DNA of 64,000 nt from Lentisphaerae bacterium WC36 (GTDB lineage Bacteria; Verrucomicrobiota; Lentisphaeria; Victivallales; SZUA-371). Location of the stretch: NCBI GenBank assembly GCA_020683205.1, contig CP085689.1, forward strand, positions 2,660,230 to 2,724,229. The letters run 5' to 3'. The notes under the pieces were generated by a model. The model had not been told where the DNA came from and ran no database searches. It saw only the letters and a list, made by a program, of their open reading frames with translations. The position numbers were made by a program, and so were the translations under genes. How positions within the stretch are numbered: the first letter of the stretch is position 1; each line of letters starts with the position of its first letter. Positions 40,288-50,482 of the stretch are shown here, piece by piece.

Positions 40288-41580
40288 ATGAAAAAAAATA
40301 TTTTAGTAATTTTTTATATTTATTTAATAACCTTTTGTTTATATGGTCAAGAAAATGTTAAAAATGATCGCCTGAAAAACGATAAAGCATTACGTGAATC
40401 AGCACATAAAGGCAATTTAACGGCACAGAAGAAATTAGCATATGAATATTTCATGGGAAATAACCGCTCAAGAAACTATAAGCTGGCGGTTTATTGGTTT
40501 AAAAAAGCAGCAGAGCAAAATGATAGTTTTTCGAAATTTAATTTAGCAGTTTGTTATTCAAAAGGTTTAGGAATTAAAGAAAATAAGTATCTCGCATTCA
40601 AACTCTGCGAAGAGGTTGCTAACGATATCCCCAAAGCTAAATATATGCTTGCACAATTTTATCAAAAAGGTTTCTTACCTGTAAATAACGATCCTCGAAC
40701 AGCTTTACAAGCCAACTTATCAAAAGCTTCAAAGCTATATGAACAATTAATAACTAAAGATAAATATGCCGACGCTTATTATAGTTACGCAAAAATGCTA
40801 TTAACTAATATTGATGCCACCGAAAAAGATAAAGAAAAAGCAGTCAAATTGTTACAAATTGCGATAAAAAATAACGATAGTCATGCAATGAATCTTTTAG
40901 CTGACTGTTATAATTCCGGAGATGGGGTTCCACAAAGTTTTCAAAAGATGTTTTTTTGGTTGAAAAAATCATCACTACAAAACAATCACCATGCTATTGC
41001 CCGTTTAGCACACTGTTATTATCATGGTTATGGAACCAAAACTAACCGCAAGTTAGCATTTAAGCTTTTCAAACACGCTGCGGCGGTAAATGAACCAATG
41101 GCAATGAATCAAATGGGTGATTTTTATGCCTATGGTGAATTTGTTGAGGAAAACTTAACAACAGCAGTAGAGTGGTATAAAAAAGCTGCGGAAGCAAAAA
41201 ATACTAATGCAATTTACACGTTAGCAACTTTTTATATAAAAGGAATTTATTTTAAAAAAGATTTACAAAAAGCGGCTCGATTATTACATCAAGGATCATT
41301 GTTAAATAACTCCAAGGCGCAGTATGAATTTGCCTCAATGCTATTGGCGGGAGCAGGCGTAAAAACTAATGTTAACTTAGCTTTCTATTGGTTCGAAAAA
41401 TCGGCATTAAATAATTACGCACCAGCGCAACGTGAATTAGCAATTTGTTTTTTAAATGGCATTGGCACTCTTAAAGACACAAAAAAAACACTTTTTTGGT
41501 TAAAAAAAGCTGCTGAAAATGGTGACATGCGATCAAAAGCACTCTATTTAGAAATGCTAAAAAATAATAAAGGAGAATAA
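40288..41580 (+). CDS. Exported Sel1-like repeat (SLR) protein
   Basis: 430 residues from ATG 40288. Signal peptide (KKNILVIFYIYLITFCLYG) followed by about ten Sel1 repeats of 36 residues: KLAVYWFKKAAEQNDSFSKF, ALANCY-like LAVCYSKGLGI, MNLLADCYNSGDGVPQSF, MNQMGDFYAYGEFVEENLTT, FYWFEKSALNNYAPAQRELA. Sel1 solenoids bind proteins or peptidoglycan-related partners, often in the periplasm. An in-frame GTG at 40252 lies in the preceding terminator and would spoil the signal peptide. The gene overlaps by spacing (5 bases) with the next. Confidence 0.87.
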   Translation: MKKNILVIFYIYLITFCLYGQENVKNDRLKNDKALRESAHKGNLTAQKKLAYEYFMGNNRSRNYKLAVYWFKKAAEQNDSFSKFNLAVCYSKGLGIKENKYLAFKLCEEVANDIPKAKYMLAQFYQKGFLPVNNDPRTALQANLSKASKLYEQLITKDKYADAYYSYAKMLLTNIDATEKDKEKAVKLLQIAIKNNDSHAMNLLADCYNSGDGVPQSFQKMFFWLKKSSLQNNHHAIARLAHCYYHGYGTKTNRKLAFKLFKHAAAVNEPMAMNQMGDFYAYGEFVEENLTTAVEWYKKAAEAKNTNAIYTLATFYIKGIYFKKDLQKAARLLHQGSLLNNSKAQYEFASMLLAGAGVKTNVNLAFYWFEKSALNNYAPAQRELAICFLNGIGTLKDTKKTLFWLKKAAENGDMRSKALYLEMLKNNKGE

Positions 41581-41585
41581 AAGTA

Positions 41586-41906
41586 ATGAATTATAAATCA
41601 AGCGATGAAATTAATTTACAAAGAAAAATTGATGCAAACCCACTAACTTTGCTTGAAGGATTATTTTTAGCAGCTGGAATATTATTTATTTTATTTGCAT
41701 TGTTTACATTAATAACAGGAAATTTAATTGCAGCTGTTGGAGTCTTTTTTGGAGCAGCATTTTATTTTGCTATAAAAATAATATTAAAGCAGGGGTGCAT
41801 AAATCAATATATCAATGAAGCAATTATCAAACAAAATAATATAATTATTAAACAAAATAATGAAATCTTAGAAAATTTATCTAGTAACACTAACGAAACG
41901 AATTAA
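41586..41906 (+). CDS. Small two-helix membrane protein with coiled C-terminus
   Basis: 106 residues. Two hydrophobic helices (GLFLAAGILFILFALFTLIT and LIAAVGVFFGAAFYFAIKII, about residues 26-75) and a hydrophilic tail with tandem AIIKQNN/IIIKQNN heptad-like repeats, likely coiled coil. AGGAG lies in the end of the previous gene, with only 5 bases between stop and start, so it is co-translated with the Sel1 protein. No known family. It may anchor or oligomerise with the Sel1 protein; that is inference. Confidence 0.7.
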   Translation: MNYKSSDEINLQRKIDANPLTLLEGLFLAAGILFILFALFTLITGNLIAAVGVFFGAAFYFAIKIILKQGCINQYINEAIIKQNNIIIKQNNEILENLSSNTNETN

Positions 41907-42008
41907 TTTTTAGACTTAAGATGAAACTATTAATTTCCAAAATTTTTACAGACTCTTCCTATAACAACACCATCTTCTAAAATTTATTTATAAAGCTAAT
42001 GTTAAATC

Positions 42009-42050
42009 ACAGCACCTCTTAATGAAGCTTAAGAGGTGCTGTATATTTTT
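42009..42050. terminator. Strong bidirectional terminator
   Basis: ACAGCACCTCTTAA (42009-42022) and TTAAGAGGTGCTGT (42029-42042) form a perfect 14-bp stem with loop TGAAGC, then TATATTTTT. It lies between convergent genes. Confidence 0.9.
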
Positions 42051-42069
42051 AATTATAATAACATAAATA

Positions 42070-45000
42070 TTATTTTGCTTCCATTACAATCCTGAATCCA
42101 ACATTATAAACACCTTGATAAGTTGGATAACTTAAACGATAACTGCTTGTCGCATATCTTGGTCGATCACGCCATGAACCACCACGCACAACTTTTTCCT
42201 TTGTTAAGTCTAAAGAGTTAGCTATTTCACAATTATATGGATAACGTTCATAATCACTACTTGTCCATTCTGCAACGTTACCAATCATGTCATAAAGCCC
42301 CCAGGCATTTGGCTTATAATGTCCTACTCCCGACACAATCATTTCGCCATCATTAAAGCGTGCTTCACGCGGAATAAAATCATAAATTGGATTACTTCGC
42401 AGTCTTTTATTGAAAACAGGATTAACGCCAGTTACTGCAAAACGCTCAATACTTTCATCAGCCAAGTTAGCGTATTTACTAAAATCTAATCCGACACGAC
42501 CAAAGTAAGTAGCGGCATCACTACCAGCACGAGCAGCCCACTCCCACTGAGCTTCAGTTGGCAGTGAAACTTTAATTCCTAACTTTATAGATAATACTTC
42601 ACAAAATTCGCTTGCCTGTTTCCAAGTTAAACGCACTGCAGGTTGTTCATCACTATTTGCTTCATAACCGCGACGAGTATGATCTTTCCATTGTTGATCA
42701 TAAACCATCGAACTATGATCTGGAAAAACAGTTCTAAATTGACCATTTGTAATTTCAGTAGCAGAAATCCAAAATGGTTTTTTAATAACAACTTTATTAC
42801 GTGGCGCTTCCCATTTTGTCTCATTCCATGACCCCATTACGAATTCACCTGCAGGAATTAACATCATCTTAACGTTACCCCCCTTACCAATATCAATAAC
42901 TTTACTAATTTCTTTACCTGCCTTTTTTTGTAATTCTTTAGCCTGTTCAATATTAAACGGCCAATTTTTAGCAGTTATTTCAACGACTTTAATGTGTTCC
43001 TCTTTGCGTTGATTAATTCTTTTTAATGGATATGGCTTTGAAGCAACATTTTCCCAATTATGAGCCACAATTGAGTACTTTTTACGTAATTCACGTGCTT
43101 GACCAGCTATTTTTTCTGTATAACCATCTTTTTGGTATTCATAAATATTACTCCAGCTACCGCCAAAAGGAACATTTAAATCAATCCATGTATAAATTCT
43201 ACGCCATGATTCATCATCTAAGTTAACTCCATGATGACCTTTCTTGAGAATTTGCACACCCTCACTCGTTGAAGCATGATACTCATATGGCATAAACATA
43301 TAACCATCACTTTCTGGTCCTGGACGACGAAAATATTTGTGAAAATCATAATAAGCACGACTAAAACGTTCTTCAGCACGATTTTCTTTACCTTTAACAA
43401 TATTTCTATCTCTAAAGTTAGGAATCATTTTATTAGTACCATCATGACATTCACTACAATAGGCATCTAAAATTGGTTGAATTTCATTATTAAAAGAATA
43501 TCCCTCAATCTTATTGCTACCATTATGCAATTGAATATTTTGAGGTGGTTTATTCGCTGCAATAGTTCGACGCACTAGTGGCGGCTCATTTGGAGGCTCA
43601 TGGCAACCCACACAAGATAAATTTTCTCCAGGCATTGCCACAAACCAACTTCTAAAGAGCTGGATTGCACGCCCTTCACTATCAAGAGGTTGAATTGAAA
43701 TCGTCGTATTTGCTGGTATTTTAAATGATGCTGAACCATCTTTTTCTACTTCAACCTCCCCGATCACACGTTTCACGGTCCAACTACTTTCAACTCCTAG
43801 ATGAAAATGACTACCTTGACGGAAATACCCATACACATAAGTAAATAAACGCAATTTCTTAACTGTGCCACGTGCCACATTTTTTAACCCTGGTCCACGA
43901 TAAATATCTTGAATATTTACAACTGCTTCTTTTGAAGTTAAATCAACTTTGCTTGGAATCACAGGTGGACGCTGACGTTTTTTCAGTGGAATTGGCTCTA
44001 AAAAGGCATATTCCTCATCAATTTTAATTGGAATGATATTATCAAATTTATCAACTAAATATAAATTCCACTCATCACGCTTCGCCAACCTTGCAACAGT
44101 GAAGTAATAACTATCACTAACAGGATACGGTTGCGTAAATTTTGGCCACTGATTATGAACTAAATGATCAATGTCCAACGCAAATCCAGGATAGTAATCT
44201 CGCAAATGTGGATAAATTTCAACATAGAACATATTGATTTTATCTTGATAATATTTTTGTTTTTTAAATCTTCGTCCATGTCTAGCGATTAATTTCTTGA
44301 TATTTTCCTTTAAGTCAGGATATTTTTTTAGCAACTTCGCACTGACCGTTGGGTAAACATCAGTCATTCCAACGTGCTCAATTTCAATTCCATAACCAGG
44401 CACTCTTTGAAGAGCACCATCTGCTTCTATTGAACCTTTATTTGCATCAAAAATAGTTAATTCTCCAGCTCGCTCCGAAGAGTTGTGATAACTGCCATGA
44501 TGACCAGTAACGACTGTTAAAAATTGCCCAGGTTTACCTGGAATTGGACGCGCATAAAACATACTGTTTGGATATAAACTTTGCGACCCATAAATTGATC
44601 GTTGATTAGTGCCGTCAGGATTCATTGTCATCAAAATACGTGAATAATAGTGCATAATATCAACATATTCCCAACGAAGAAACATCACTTTTCCATCTTC
44701 TAAAACAACAGGATGCCAATCGGCATCTTGCTCATAGGTCAACTGGCGAATATTCTCGCCATCTTTATCCATTTTATAAAGGTTAGGAACGCTTTGACGC
44801 CCGCTAATGCACGGAACTCCAAACATTGGTGCTGTTGAACTAAAAATAATTTCACCACTAGGTAAATATATTGCATTATAATTATGAATGTTTTTCCCAT
44901 GAATATTTTTTGAAATTTCTCGCAAATTTTTACCTTCAACATCTATTTCCATGACTTGTAAACTATCATCTGCTTTGTTCAAACTTGAAAACATAATTTT

Positions 45001-45588
45001 ATCAGAATCATAGCTTAATTCTAATTCAGTTAAAAACTTTTTATTAGCAGGTCTAAAAACTGGAGTGATTATATCATTTTTAAAATTGTAGCGAATTATT
45101 TGATTATCAAATACACTATTTTTAAGATTCCCAATTTCTCCAATTTTTGAATTTGCTAACCCATGAGTTCCTAGATAATTTAATGGTAAAATTACATGTT
45201 TAGTTTTAATTAATAATAATTCATCAAAATTAATTTCAGGGTTTTCTATTAATAATGATTGACGTTGAATTTTAAGAAACTTTTCAAAATCTGCTCTCTT
45301 TTGCAAATTTCCATTTTTCTTTAACTCTTTTAATTGCTTAAGAAAATTTCGCCCATTTTTGTATTCTCTAGGGTACTTACGCATTAAATGTTTAACAGAA
45401 GTAATTGCGGCATCAATATTACTACGTTTTTGTAATAGCTTGTAAGTTTTTTCTGTTTGATAACCTTTCTCGACTCCTGATTTGCGTAAAAACACCTCCA
45501 TTTTTGGATTTTTAGGAGCGGCCAAACATTCGGCAACTTGAATTCCTAAAAGTGAAAGTAAAAGTGACCCCATCAAAATTCTTTTCAT
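42070..45588 (-). CDS. Exported TolB-like / cytochrome c / SUMF1-like fusion protein
   Basis: 1172 residues. Signal peptide (1-24). Residues about 150-420 carry PD40/TolB-like repeats (NIRQLTYEQDADWHPVVLED, MTMNPDGTNQRSIYG). A middle domain resembles the hydrazine synthase alpha/PVC cytochrome type. Two heme c sites, CVGCH (about residue 659) and CSECH (about 713), imply a diheme periplasmic domain. The C-terminus (about 900-1172) is a SUMF1/formylglycine-generating fold: MLIPAGEFVMGSW, PTEAQWEWAARAG, DMIGNVAEWTSSDYE, VVRGGSWRDRPRYATS. The two catalytic Cys of FGE after GGS are replaced, so it is probably not an FGE. It lies downstream of the sugar operon but has its own GAGGA ribosome site. 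Likely periplasmic redox or sugar-linked function, unknown. Confidence 0.8.
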   Translation of the reverse strand: MKRILMGSLLLSLLGIQVAECLAAPKNPKMEVFLRKSGVEKGYQTEKTYKLLQKRSNIDAAITSVKHLMRKYPREYKNGRNFLKQLKELKKNGNLQKRADFEKFLKIQRQSLLIENPEINFDELLLIKTKHVILPLNYLGTHGLANSKIGEIGNLKNSVFDNQIIRYNFKNDIITPVFRPANKKFLTELELSYDSDKIMFSSLNKADDSLQVMEIDVEGKNLREISKNIHGKNIHNYNAIYLPSGEIIFSSTAPMFGVPCISGRQSVPNLYKMDKDGENIRQLTYEQDADWHPVVLEDGKVMFLRWEYVDIMHYYSRILMTMNPDGTNQRSIYGSQSLYPNSMFYARPIPGKPGQFLTVVTGHHGSYHNSSERAGELTIFDANKGSIEADGALQRVPGYGIEIEHVGMTDVYPTVSAKLLKKYPDLKENIKKLIARHGRRFKKQKYYQDKINMFYVEIYPHLRDYYPGFALDIDHLVHNQWPKFTQPYPVSDSYYFTVARLAKRDEWNLYLVDKFDNIIPIKIDEEYAFLEPIPLKKRQRPPVIPSKVDLTSKEAVVNIQDIYRGPGLKNVARGTVKKLRLFTYVYGYFRQGSHFHLGVESSWTVKRVIGEVEVEKDGSASFKIPANTTISIQPLDSEGRAIQLFRSWFVAMPGENLSCVGCHEPPNEPPLVRRTIAANKPPQNIQLHNGSNKIEGYSFNNEIQPILDAYCSECHDGTNKMIPNFRDRNIVKGKENRAEERFSRAYYDFHKYFRRPGPESDGYMFMPYEYHASTSEGVQILKKGHHGVNLDDESWRRIYTWIDLNVPFGGSWSNIYEYQKDGYTEKIAGQARELRKKYSIVAHNWENVASKPYPLKRINQRKEEHIKVVEITAKNWPFNIEQAKELQKKAGKEISKVIDIGKGGNVKMMLIPAGEFVMGSWNETKWEAPRNKVVIKKPFWISATEITNGQFRTVFPDHSSMVYDQQWKDHTRRGYEANSDEQPAVRLTWKQASEFCEVLSIKLGIKVSLPTEAQWEWAARAGSDAATYFGRVGLDFSKYANLADESIERFAVTGVNPVFNKRLRSNPIYDFIPREARFNDGEMIVSGVGHYKPNAWGLYDMIGNVAEWTSSDYERYPYNCEIANSLDLTKEKVVRGGSWRDRPRYATSSYRLSYPTYQGVYNVGFRIVMEAK

Positions 45589-45930
45589 AAATCCATCCTC
45601 GCTTTTGTAAATCTTTTTTTAAAACCTTAAAAACTAAAACTTAAGGAAATTCACATTTTAAATGTAATTTTTTAAATTTTGCTACTTTCAATCTCTTAAA
45701 CCCTTGTAATACAATAAATAACCAAACAAATTGTAACATAATTTTAAGCTAATTACAATTATTTCACATAATTTTGACTAAATTTTATTAATTAATTAAG
45801 TAAACCAAATATATCATTTATAAATATAAAAATAGTTACCAAAAATAGAAAAACACCAAGCATTAAACTTGGTGTTTTTTTGTATCATTTTTTTTAGCTA
45901 AACAATTTTGAGATATTTTACAAAAAATGT
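45589..45930. other. Intergenic region with terminator
   Basis: AT-rich 342 bases between the fusion gene and the FAD oxidoreductase gene, both on minus. It holds the terminator of the sugar operon (45848-45881) and presumably the promoter of the fusion gene, although no convincing -35/-10 pair was identified. Confidence 0.5.
45848..45881 (-). terminator. Terminator of the SSS-GH31-FAD oxidoreductase operon
   Basis: ACACCAAG (45853-45860) pairs with CTTGGTGT (45868-45875) flanked by A and T runs that extend the stem; on minus a TTTTTC tail follows. It lies 50-80 bases after the oxidoreductase stop. Confidence 0.85.
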
Positions 45931-47697
45931 TTATAAAAAATCAAAACTAAATACATGTCCTGCGCTATTTTCATCATGCATCTTTAGCAATTTTAGCCTA
46001 CAACCAACAACATTCTTTAAATTTAAATTTTTAAAATTAACCAAACGTTGTTTATTATTTGTAACTAATTTCACAGTTTTCCATTCATCACTATCAGCAA
46101 ATTTAGCCTCAATCATAAATTCTTTTGACATCATTTTTGGATATTCTGCTGAAAAACCTTCTTCTTCATAACGACATAACATACGTTTTTCTAAAGTTAA
46201 ATCACTATCGAATAACAAGCGAATACCATTAATTTCTACGGGTTTATCAAAAGAATATTCCAAATAATCATTACTATTTCCCCACCAACCATTATCAACA
46301 CCATCTAATGAACGCTCAATTCCGTTACGAATTGCTGTTACATCATTGCCATTAGAAGAGATTAAAGCTGCATTTTTTGTCAAGTCCGACATTTTACGTG
46401 CATGCCACGGAATATAGCAATCTTGATCCATCAATGTGTTTTGCAGCTCAACCATTTTCCCAGCCGAATACACTTCACGTGGAGTTAATGAATCGCGCAC
46501 TGCAATTGCTGCAGCAGTACCAATTGCCTGCCCCATAATTGACGTTGTACCCATCACTCGAGTTGATGACATTGCCATATGCGTTGTTGAAATATTACGC
46601 CCAGCAAATAATAAATTGTCTATATTGCGTGAATATAAACAGCGATATGGAATACCAAATGGTGATGGCGCGTAGTGAAAAATTGTTGGCTCCCCAGGAT
46701 AATGAATCGCTTCAGGATGATGATCATCCATTGGCCAACCACCAAATGCTACAATATCATCAAAATGTTTACCTTCTGCTTCAACATCATTTTGATTTAA
46801 GATTACATCGCCCATATAACGAACGTTTTCACGCTTCCCAGGAATTGATCCAATCCAATCTAATTCCCAATCATGACCACGGCCATCTGGATGATTTTTA
46901 ATATATTCCCAAACTCCATAAGCAATCTTTAAAAGTTCATCACGAATATTATCACAATCAAGCAACGTATTTTGCATTCCACCAATTTCTAACCACCAGA
47001 AATTATGACCTGTTGGAACTAATTCACGTTTTGGCGCTGTTTCATCCGTATAATGATGAGCCCATTCTGGAGCCGTAAATTCACGATGCGGCAAATTAGT
47101 TTTGCGAATTTGAATTAAAATTGAATTACCCATTGTGAAGTCATCAGCTTTTTCTGGAGCATGAGCTTCATTGAATTCATCGCGAGCTTCACGACCACAA
47201 CGATAATCAGCACCACTTAAACGTAAAATTGAATCGCCAGAGCAATCTGCAAACAATTTTGCACTAATTTCATAAAAACATTGCTCATGAGTATGCCATG
47301 CATTGACTTTAGCAATTTTTTTATTGTCATCAGTCATTTCTAGGCTATAAACACTACAATTTAAAATAACTTGTAAATTTTCTTGTTCTAAACATTTACC
47401 ATAGATAACATGATCCCAAACATTAAAATTTAAACTCTCGTTTGTGAAAATATTTTCTAACTGTAACTCTTCAATGATTCCTGTTTCTTTATTTTCACTA
47501 CCGTGAGCGCCACAAATCCACATTCTTACCTCACTAGAGGCGTTCCCTCCTAGCACACTACGATCTTGAACTAATACAGTTTTTACGCCGTTACGAGCAG
47601 CAGCTAAAGCAGCACATACTCCTGCCATTCCTCCGCCTACTACGCAAAAGTCAGCACCGACTTTCTTAGTATTTAATGATAGTTGTTTTAAATCCAT
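45931..47697 (-). CDS. FAD-dependent oxidoreductase (PF12831-type)
   Basis: 588 residues. N-terminal FAD site FCVVGGGMAGVCAALAAARN (GxGxxG, residues about 17-36) and VLGGNASSEVRMWICG, the GGN-SSE signature of the FAD_oxidored family common in PVC carbohydrate clusters. Middle: AKLFADCSGDSILRLSGADY, and RNISTTHMAMSSTRVMGTT, the FAD-binding closing motif. The last 130 residues (NGWWGNSNDYLEYSFDKPVE) look like a discoidin-type sugar-binding module. Substrate is unknown; probably a sugar or sugar-derived alcohol. No signal peptide, so cytoplasmic. It is 17 bases after the GH31 gene and ends the operon. Confidence 0.86.
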   Translation of the reverse strand: MDLKQLSLNTKKVGADFCVVGGGMAGVCAALAAARNGVKTVLVQDRSVLGGNASSEVRMWICGAHGSENKETGIIEELQLENIFTNESLNFNVWDHVIYGKCLEQENLQVILNCSVYSLEMTDDNKKIAKVNAWHTHEQCFYEISAKLFADCSGDSILRLSGADYRCGREARDEFNEAHAPEKADDFTMGNSILIQIRKTNLPHREFTAPEWAHHYTDETAPKRELVPTGHNFWWLEIGGMQNTLLDCDNIRDELLKIAYGVWEYIKNHPDGRGHDWELDWIGSIPGKRENVRYMGDVILNQNDVEAEGKHFDDIVAFGGWPMDDHHPEAIHYPGEPTIFHYAPSPFGIPYRCLYSRNIDNLLFAGRNISTTHMAMSSTRVMGTTSIMGQAIGTAAAIAVRDSLTPREVYSAGKMVELQNTLMDQDCYIPWHARKMSDLTKNAALISSNGNDVTAIRNGIERSLDGVDNGWWGNSNDYLEYSFDKPVEINGIRLLFDSDLTLEKRMLCRYEEEGFSAEYPKMMSKEFMIEAKFADSDEWKTVKLVTNNKQRLVNFKNLNLKNVVGCRLKLLKMHDENSAGHVFSFDFL

Positions 47698-47714
47698 AAT
47701 ATTCTTGTTAATTC

Positions 47715-50465
47715 CTAATTATTAATAATTTCATAATTACAATTTGGTTCAATTGTAAATTTTAAAATGTTCTTTTTCATATCAACTGTAAATTTAACAA
47801 TACTGTTTTTAGTTGTGTTAACAACTTTAACCTTTGAAAAGTTCACGTCACTCATTTTACCGTATTTTATAATGCTCTTATCCTTTCCATTCATATACGT
47901 ATATTCATATACATTGTTTGAAATTTTAGATACAGGGTACACACTAACTTCAATTGCTGAATCATCACTCTTACGAGATGTAATAATACCTTTTCCTCCA
48001 ATAAATACTGGAGTTTTTCCTAACGGCATTTCAAAATTCTTTAGCATCTGTTTACCTTCATATACTTTATTGGTATCATAATCAATCCATTTACCTGCTG
48101 GTAAATAAATATCCATAATGCCACTTTTATAATTCTTCAGTAATGGTGTTGCTAAAATGCTTTCCCCAATCATCCATTGATAATTTGGTAAATGTTTCGC
48201 ATTTAAATCATATTTATTTGCAATCGTCAATGGAGTTAGTGTATATGGGTAACCAGTATTAAATGCTCTTACCGCTTCACTATAAAAATATGGAGTTAAT
48301 GCATAACGAAACATAATCGCTTTTTTCAGCATTGCTTCATCTTCAACAGACCATTTTTTTGGTAACGCTCCAACTGCAATACCTGCAGTCATTGCTTGCA
48401 TCCATGCCAAACGAATTGAACTTACTTTATCTCGTATACGGTGAAATCCGATTGTATCCGAATAAACATTTGGAGCACCACATGCCGCATATTGCATATA
48501 ATTTAATGGAGTGCGCCTTTGCATTGAACTAGCACCACCTGTATCATTAATTCGTAACAATGTTCCTGGAGAACTAAAAGCACCACAACGCGCCATAATT
48601 AAATAATTTTGTTTCGCATTTGCCAAAGCAGAGATTGGTCGATTAAACACATCAACATTACCGCCTAATCTCATCATGGTATCTTCTTTAATACCATCAA
48701 CATTCCATTTATTGAATTGTTTTAAGAACCATTGTCCAGTTCCTTTAACTCGTCCATCAATAATATAAGTTGGTACTACAGGGAAAACTCCGGATGTAAA
48801 TTTTTTTGCGTCTCCATTTTGATCTTTAATGAAATATCCTTTTGCTAACCCTTCTGTCGCAATTGGATTACCTTTAAAACCTCCAACTTTTAAATTTCGG
48901 TCAAATCTTTTACGTTTTGAATAATATGGACCACCTGCTGGAACAATATTTGTTCTTAAACCAATCATCCATGCAATTTTATTGTCATTTAACCATTTTT
49001 TTAATGCTACTGCATTTGAAAATTTAGGTCCAAACTTTCCAAAACTTGTTGTTGTTCCCCCCTCTTCCCAAAAACCTGAACCAGTCACTGCCCAACGAAT
49101 TGGATAACCTCTATCCAAAAATTCCTGCAATGTTTCTTTAACAGTTTTTTCATTGGTGTTCCAACCTAATGCATCCCATGTTTCCCAACCTAATTCAAAT
49201 AATTGTGATTTTGGATAAACATCATTATAGCCATATTTATTACGTAATGTTTTATAATGTTGATAGATTTGTTTATTATTTCCTAATATATAATAAAAAT
49301 CAGCGGTGTTAACACCATCAATTGCCATCTCATAGCTACCAGCTATCCCATCAAGTAGAACCTTTTTTGCACCTAAATTAAAATGGACCCCTGCATAACC
49401 ACTTTGAGGGAAAATCACAAAGCTACTCGCCCAGCGGTGACCTCCGCCATTATTATCTATAGGGTAAACTCGACGACGACTTGTCAAATCAAATTTTTCA
49501 TGAAAACCACCACTATCTCCCAATCCATGCGCAACTCCATCAACTCCAGCATTTAAAACAATGCGACTATTATCATCAGTTTCAACCGTAAATTTGATAA
49601 CATTTTCATCATTAGTTAATACAGTCACTTTAGCAATTTTATTTACTGAATTTTTAACTTTAAAAACAGCAATTCCTTTTTCACGATCTGCATTAAGCAA
49701 ACGTCCTGTCATTGCCTTGCCACCAGAGAAGTACAATCCACTAATTTTATGACTTGGAATAACAATTTCTCCGTCAGAGTCACTCACTGAAAATTGAAAA
49801 TTTTTCATACTAACGTGTAACTGAAAATCTCCAGTAATAAAAGGAATATTAACAATTGAATCTAGAACAATTTGATCACTTGGGAAGCGTTTAGAATCAT
49901 TCCATAAACTTTCATATTTATACTTAACTTTTATTTTCGCTTTCAGATCATCAATCGCTGGAAATTTACCTTGTAAATTTTTAATAACTTTAATCTCTTT
50001 AATTCGAGCTAAATTTTCTTTTGTTTTGGTAAAAACAATTTTTAATTCAGCAGTATTTACCGCCCTTTTAAATGGCACAGCCAAAGCAGTTTTACTGTTA
50101 TTTCTGATGTCTTTAACTTTCTTCCAATTTGAATTAACATCTTTGTAGTAAACCACAAAGTCTTTAACAGCATCTTTATGACCAAAGCCACTATATAAAT
50201 GAATCCCACGAACTAACTGTTTTTTCTTTAAGTTCAATACAATCTCTGGATGCCCTTTTTCATTACGTTGATTAATCCAGCGCGATTTATCACTAACAAC
50301 ATTATCAACAGCTTTTTCTGCAGAATAATTCTGTAATTCTGAATTGCCTTTAGCACTTTTTATTTCTGCAAAAACAGTATTATTTTGAGCTAATAAAACT
50401 GTTGATAACCCTAACAATGATAATGACATTGTTAACTTTTGATATGTTTTTTTTGTGTTTAACAT
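47715..50465 (-). CDS. GH31 glycosidase with discoidin-like N-terminal domain
   Basis: 916-residue exported enzyme. Signal peptide ends near LLAQN (about residue 27). Residues about 35-155 form a discoidin-like carbohydrate-binding domain (SRWINQRNEKGH, GIHLYSGFGHKDAVKDF, NLARIKEIKVI) nearly the same in design as in the GH9-like protein. GH31 (alpha/beta)8 domain: WGLGGFH-like HGLGDSGGFHEKFDL, WDALGWNTNEKTV, nucleophile region KWNVDGIKEDTMM (Asp about 595), acid/base region RINDTGGASSMQRRT. Then PYLYSEAVR-like FRYALTPYFYSEAVRAFNTG and beta-sandwich domains. Activity (alpha-glucosidase, alpha-xylosidase, alpha-galactosidase) is not resolvable. AGGAG before the ATG. Confidence 0.9.
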   Translation of the reverse strand: MLNTKKTYQKLTMSLSLLGLSTVLLAQNNTVFAEIKSAKGNSELQNYSAEKAVDNVVSDKSRWINQRNEKGHPEIVLNLKKKQLVRGIHLYSGFGHKDAVKDFVVYYKDVNSNWKKVKDIRNNSKTALAVPFKRAVNTAELKIVFTKTKENLARIKEIKVIKNLQGKFPAIDDLKAKIKVKYKYESLWNDSKRFPSDQIVLDSIVNIPFITGDFQLHVSMKNFQFSVSDSDGEIVIPSHKISGLYFSGGKAMTGRLLNADREKGIAVFKVKNSVNKIAKVTVLTNDENVIKFTVETDDNSRIVLNAGVDGVAHGLGDSGGFHEKFDLTSRRRVYPIDNNGGGHRWASSFVIFPQSGYAGVHFNLGAKKVLLDGIAGSYEMAIDGVNTADFYYILGNNKQIYQHYKTLRNKYGYNDVYPKSQLFELGWETWDALGWNTNEKTVKETLQEFLDRGYPIRWAVTGSGFWEEGGTTTSFGKFGPKFSNAVALKKWLNDNKIAWMIGLRTNIVPAGGPYYSKRKRFDRNLKVGGFKGNPIATEGLAKGYFIKDQNGDAKKFTSGVFPVVPTYIIDGRVKGTGQWFLKQFNKWNVDGIKEDTMMRLGGNVDVFNRPISALANAKQNYLIMARCGAFSSPGTLLRINDTGGASSMQRRTPLNYMQYAACGAPNVYSDTIGFHRIRDKVSSIRLAWMQAMTAGIAVGALPKKWSVEDEAMLKKAIMFRYALTPYFYSEAVRAFNTGYPYTLTPLTIANKYDLNAKHLPNYQWMIGESILATPLLKNYKSGIMDIYLPAGKWIDYDTNKVYEGKQMLKNFEMPLGKTPVFIGGKGIITSRKSDDSAIEVSVYPVSKISNNVYEYTYMNGKDKSIIKYGKMSDVNFSKVKVVNTTKNSIVKFTVDMKKNILKFTIEPNCNYEIINN

Positions 50466-50482
50466 ATTTTTCTCCTGAGATC

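Noticed and set aside
42070-42800. Active formylglycine-generating enzyme for sulfatases
   Set aside because: The two catalytic Cys after GGS are missing and no sulfatase gene lies in the window.
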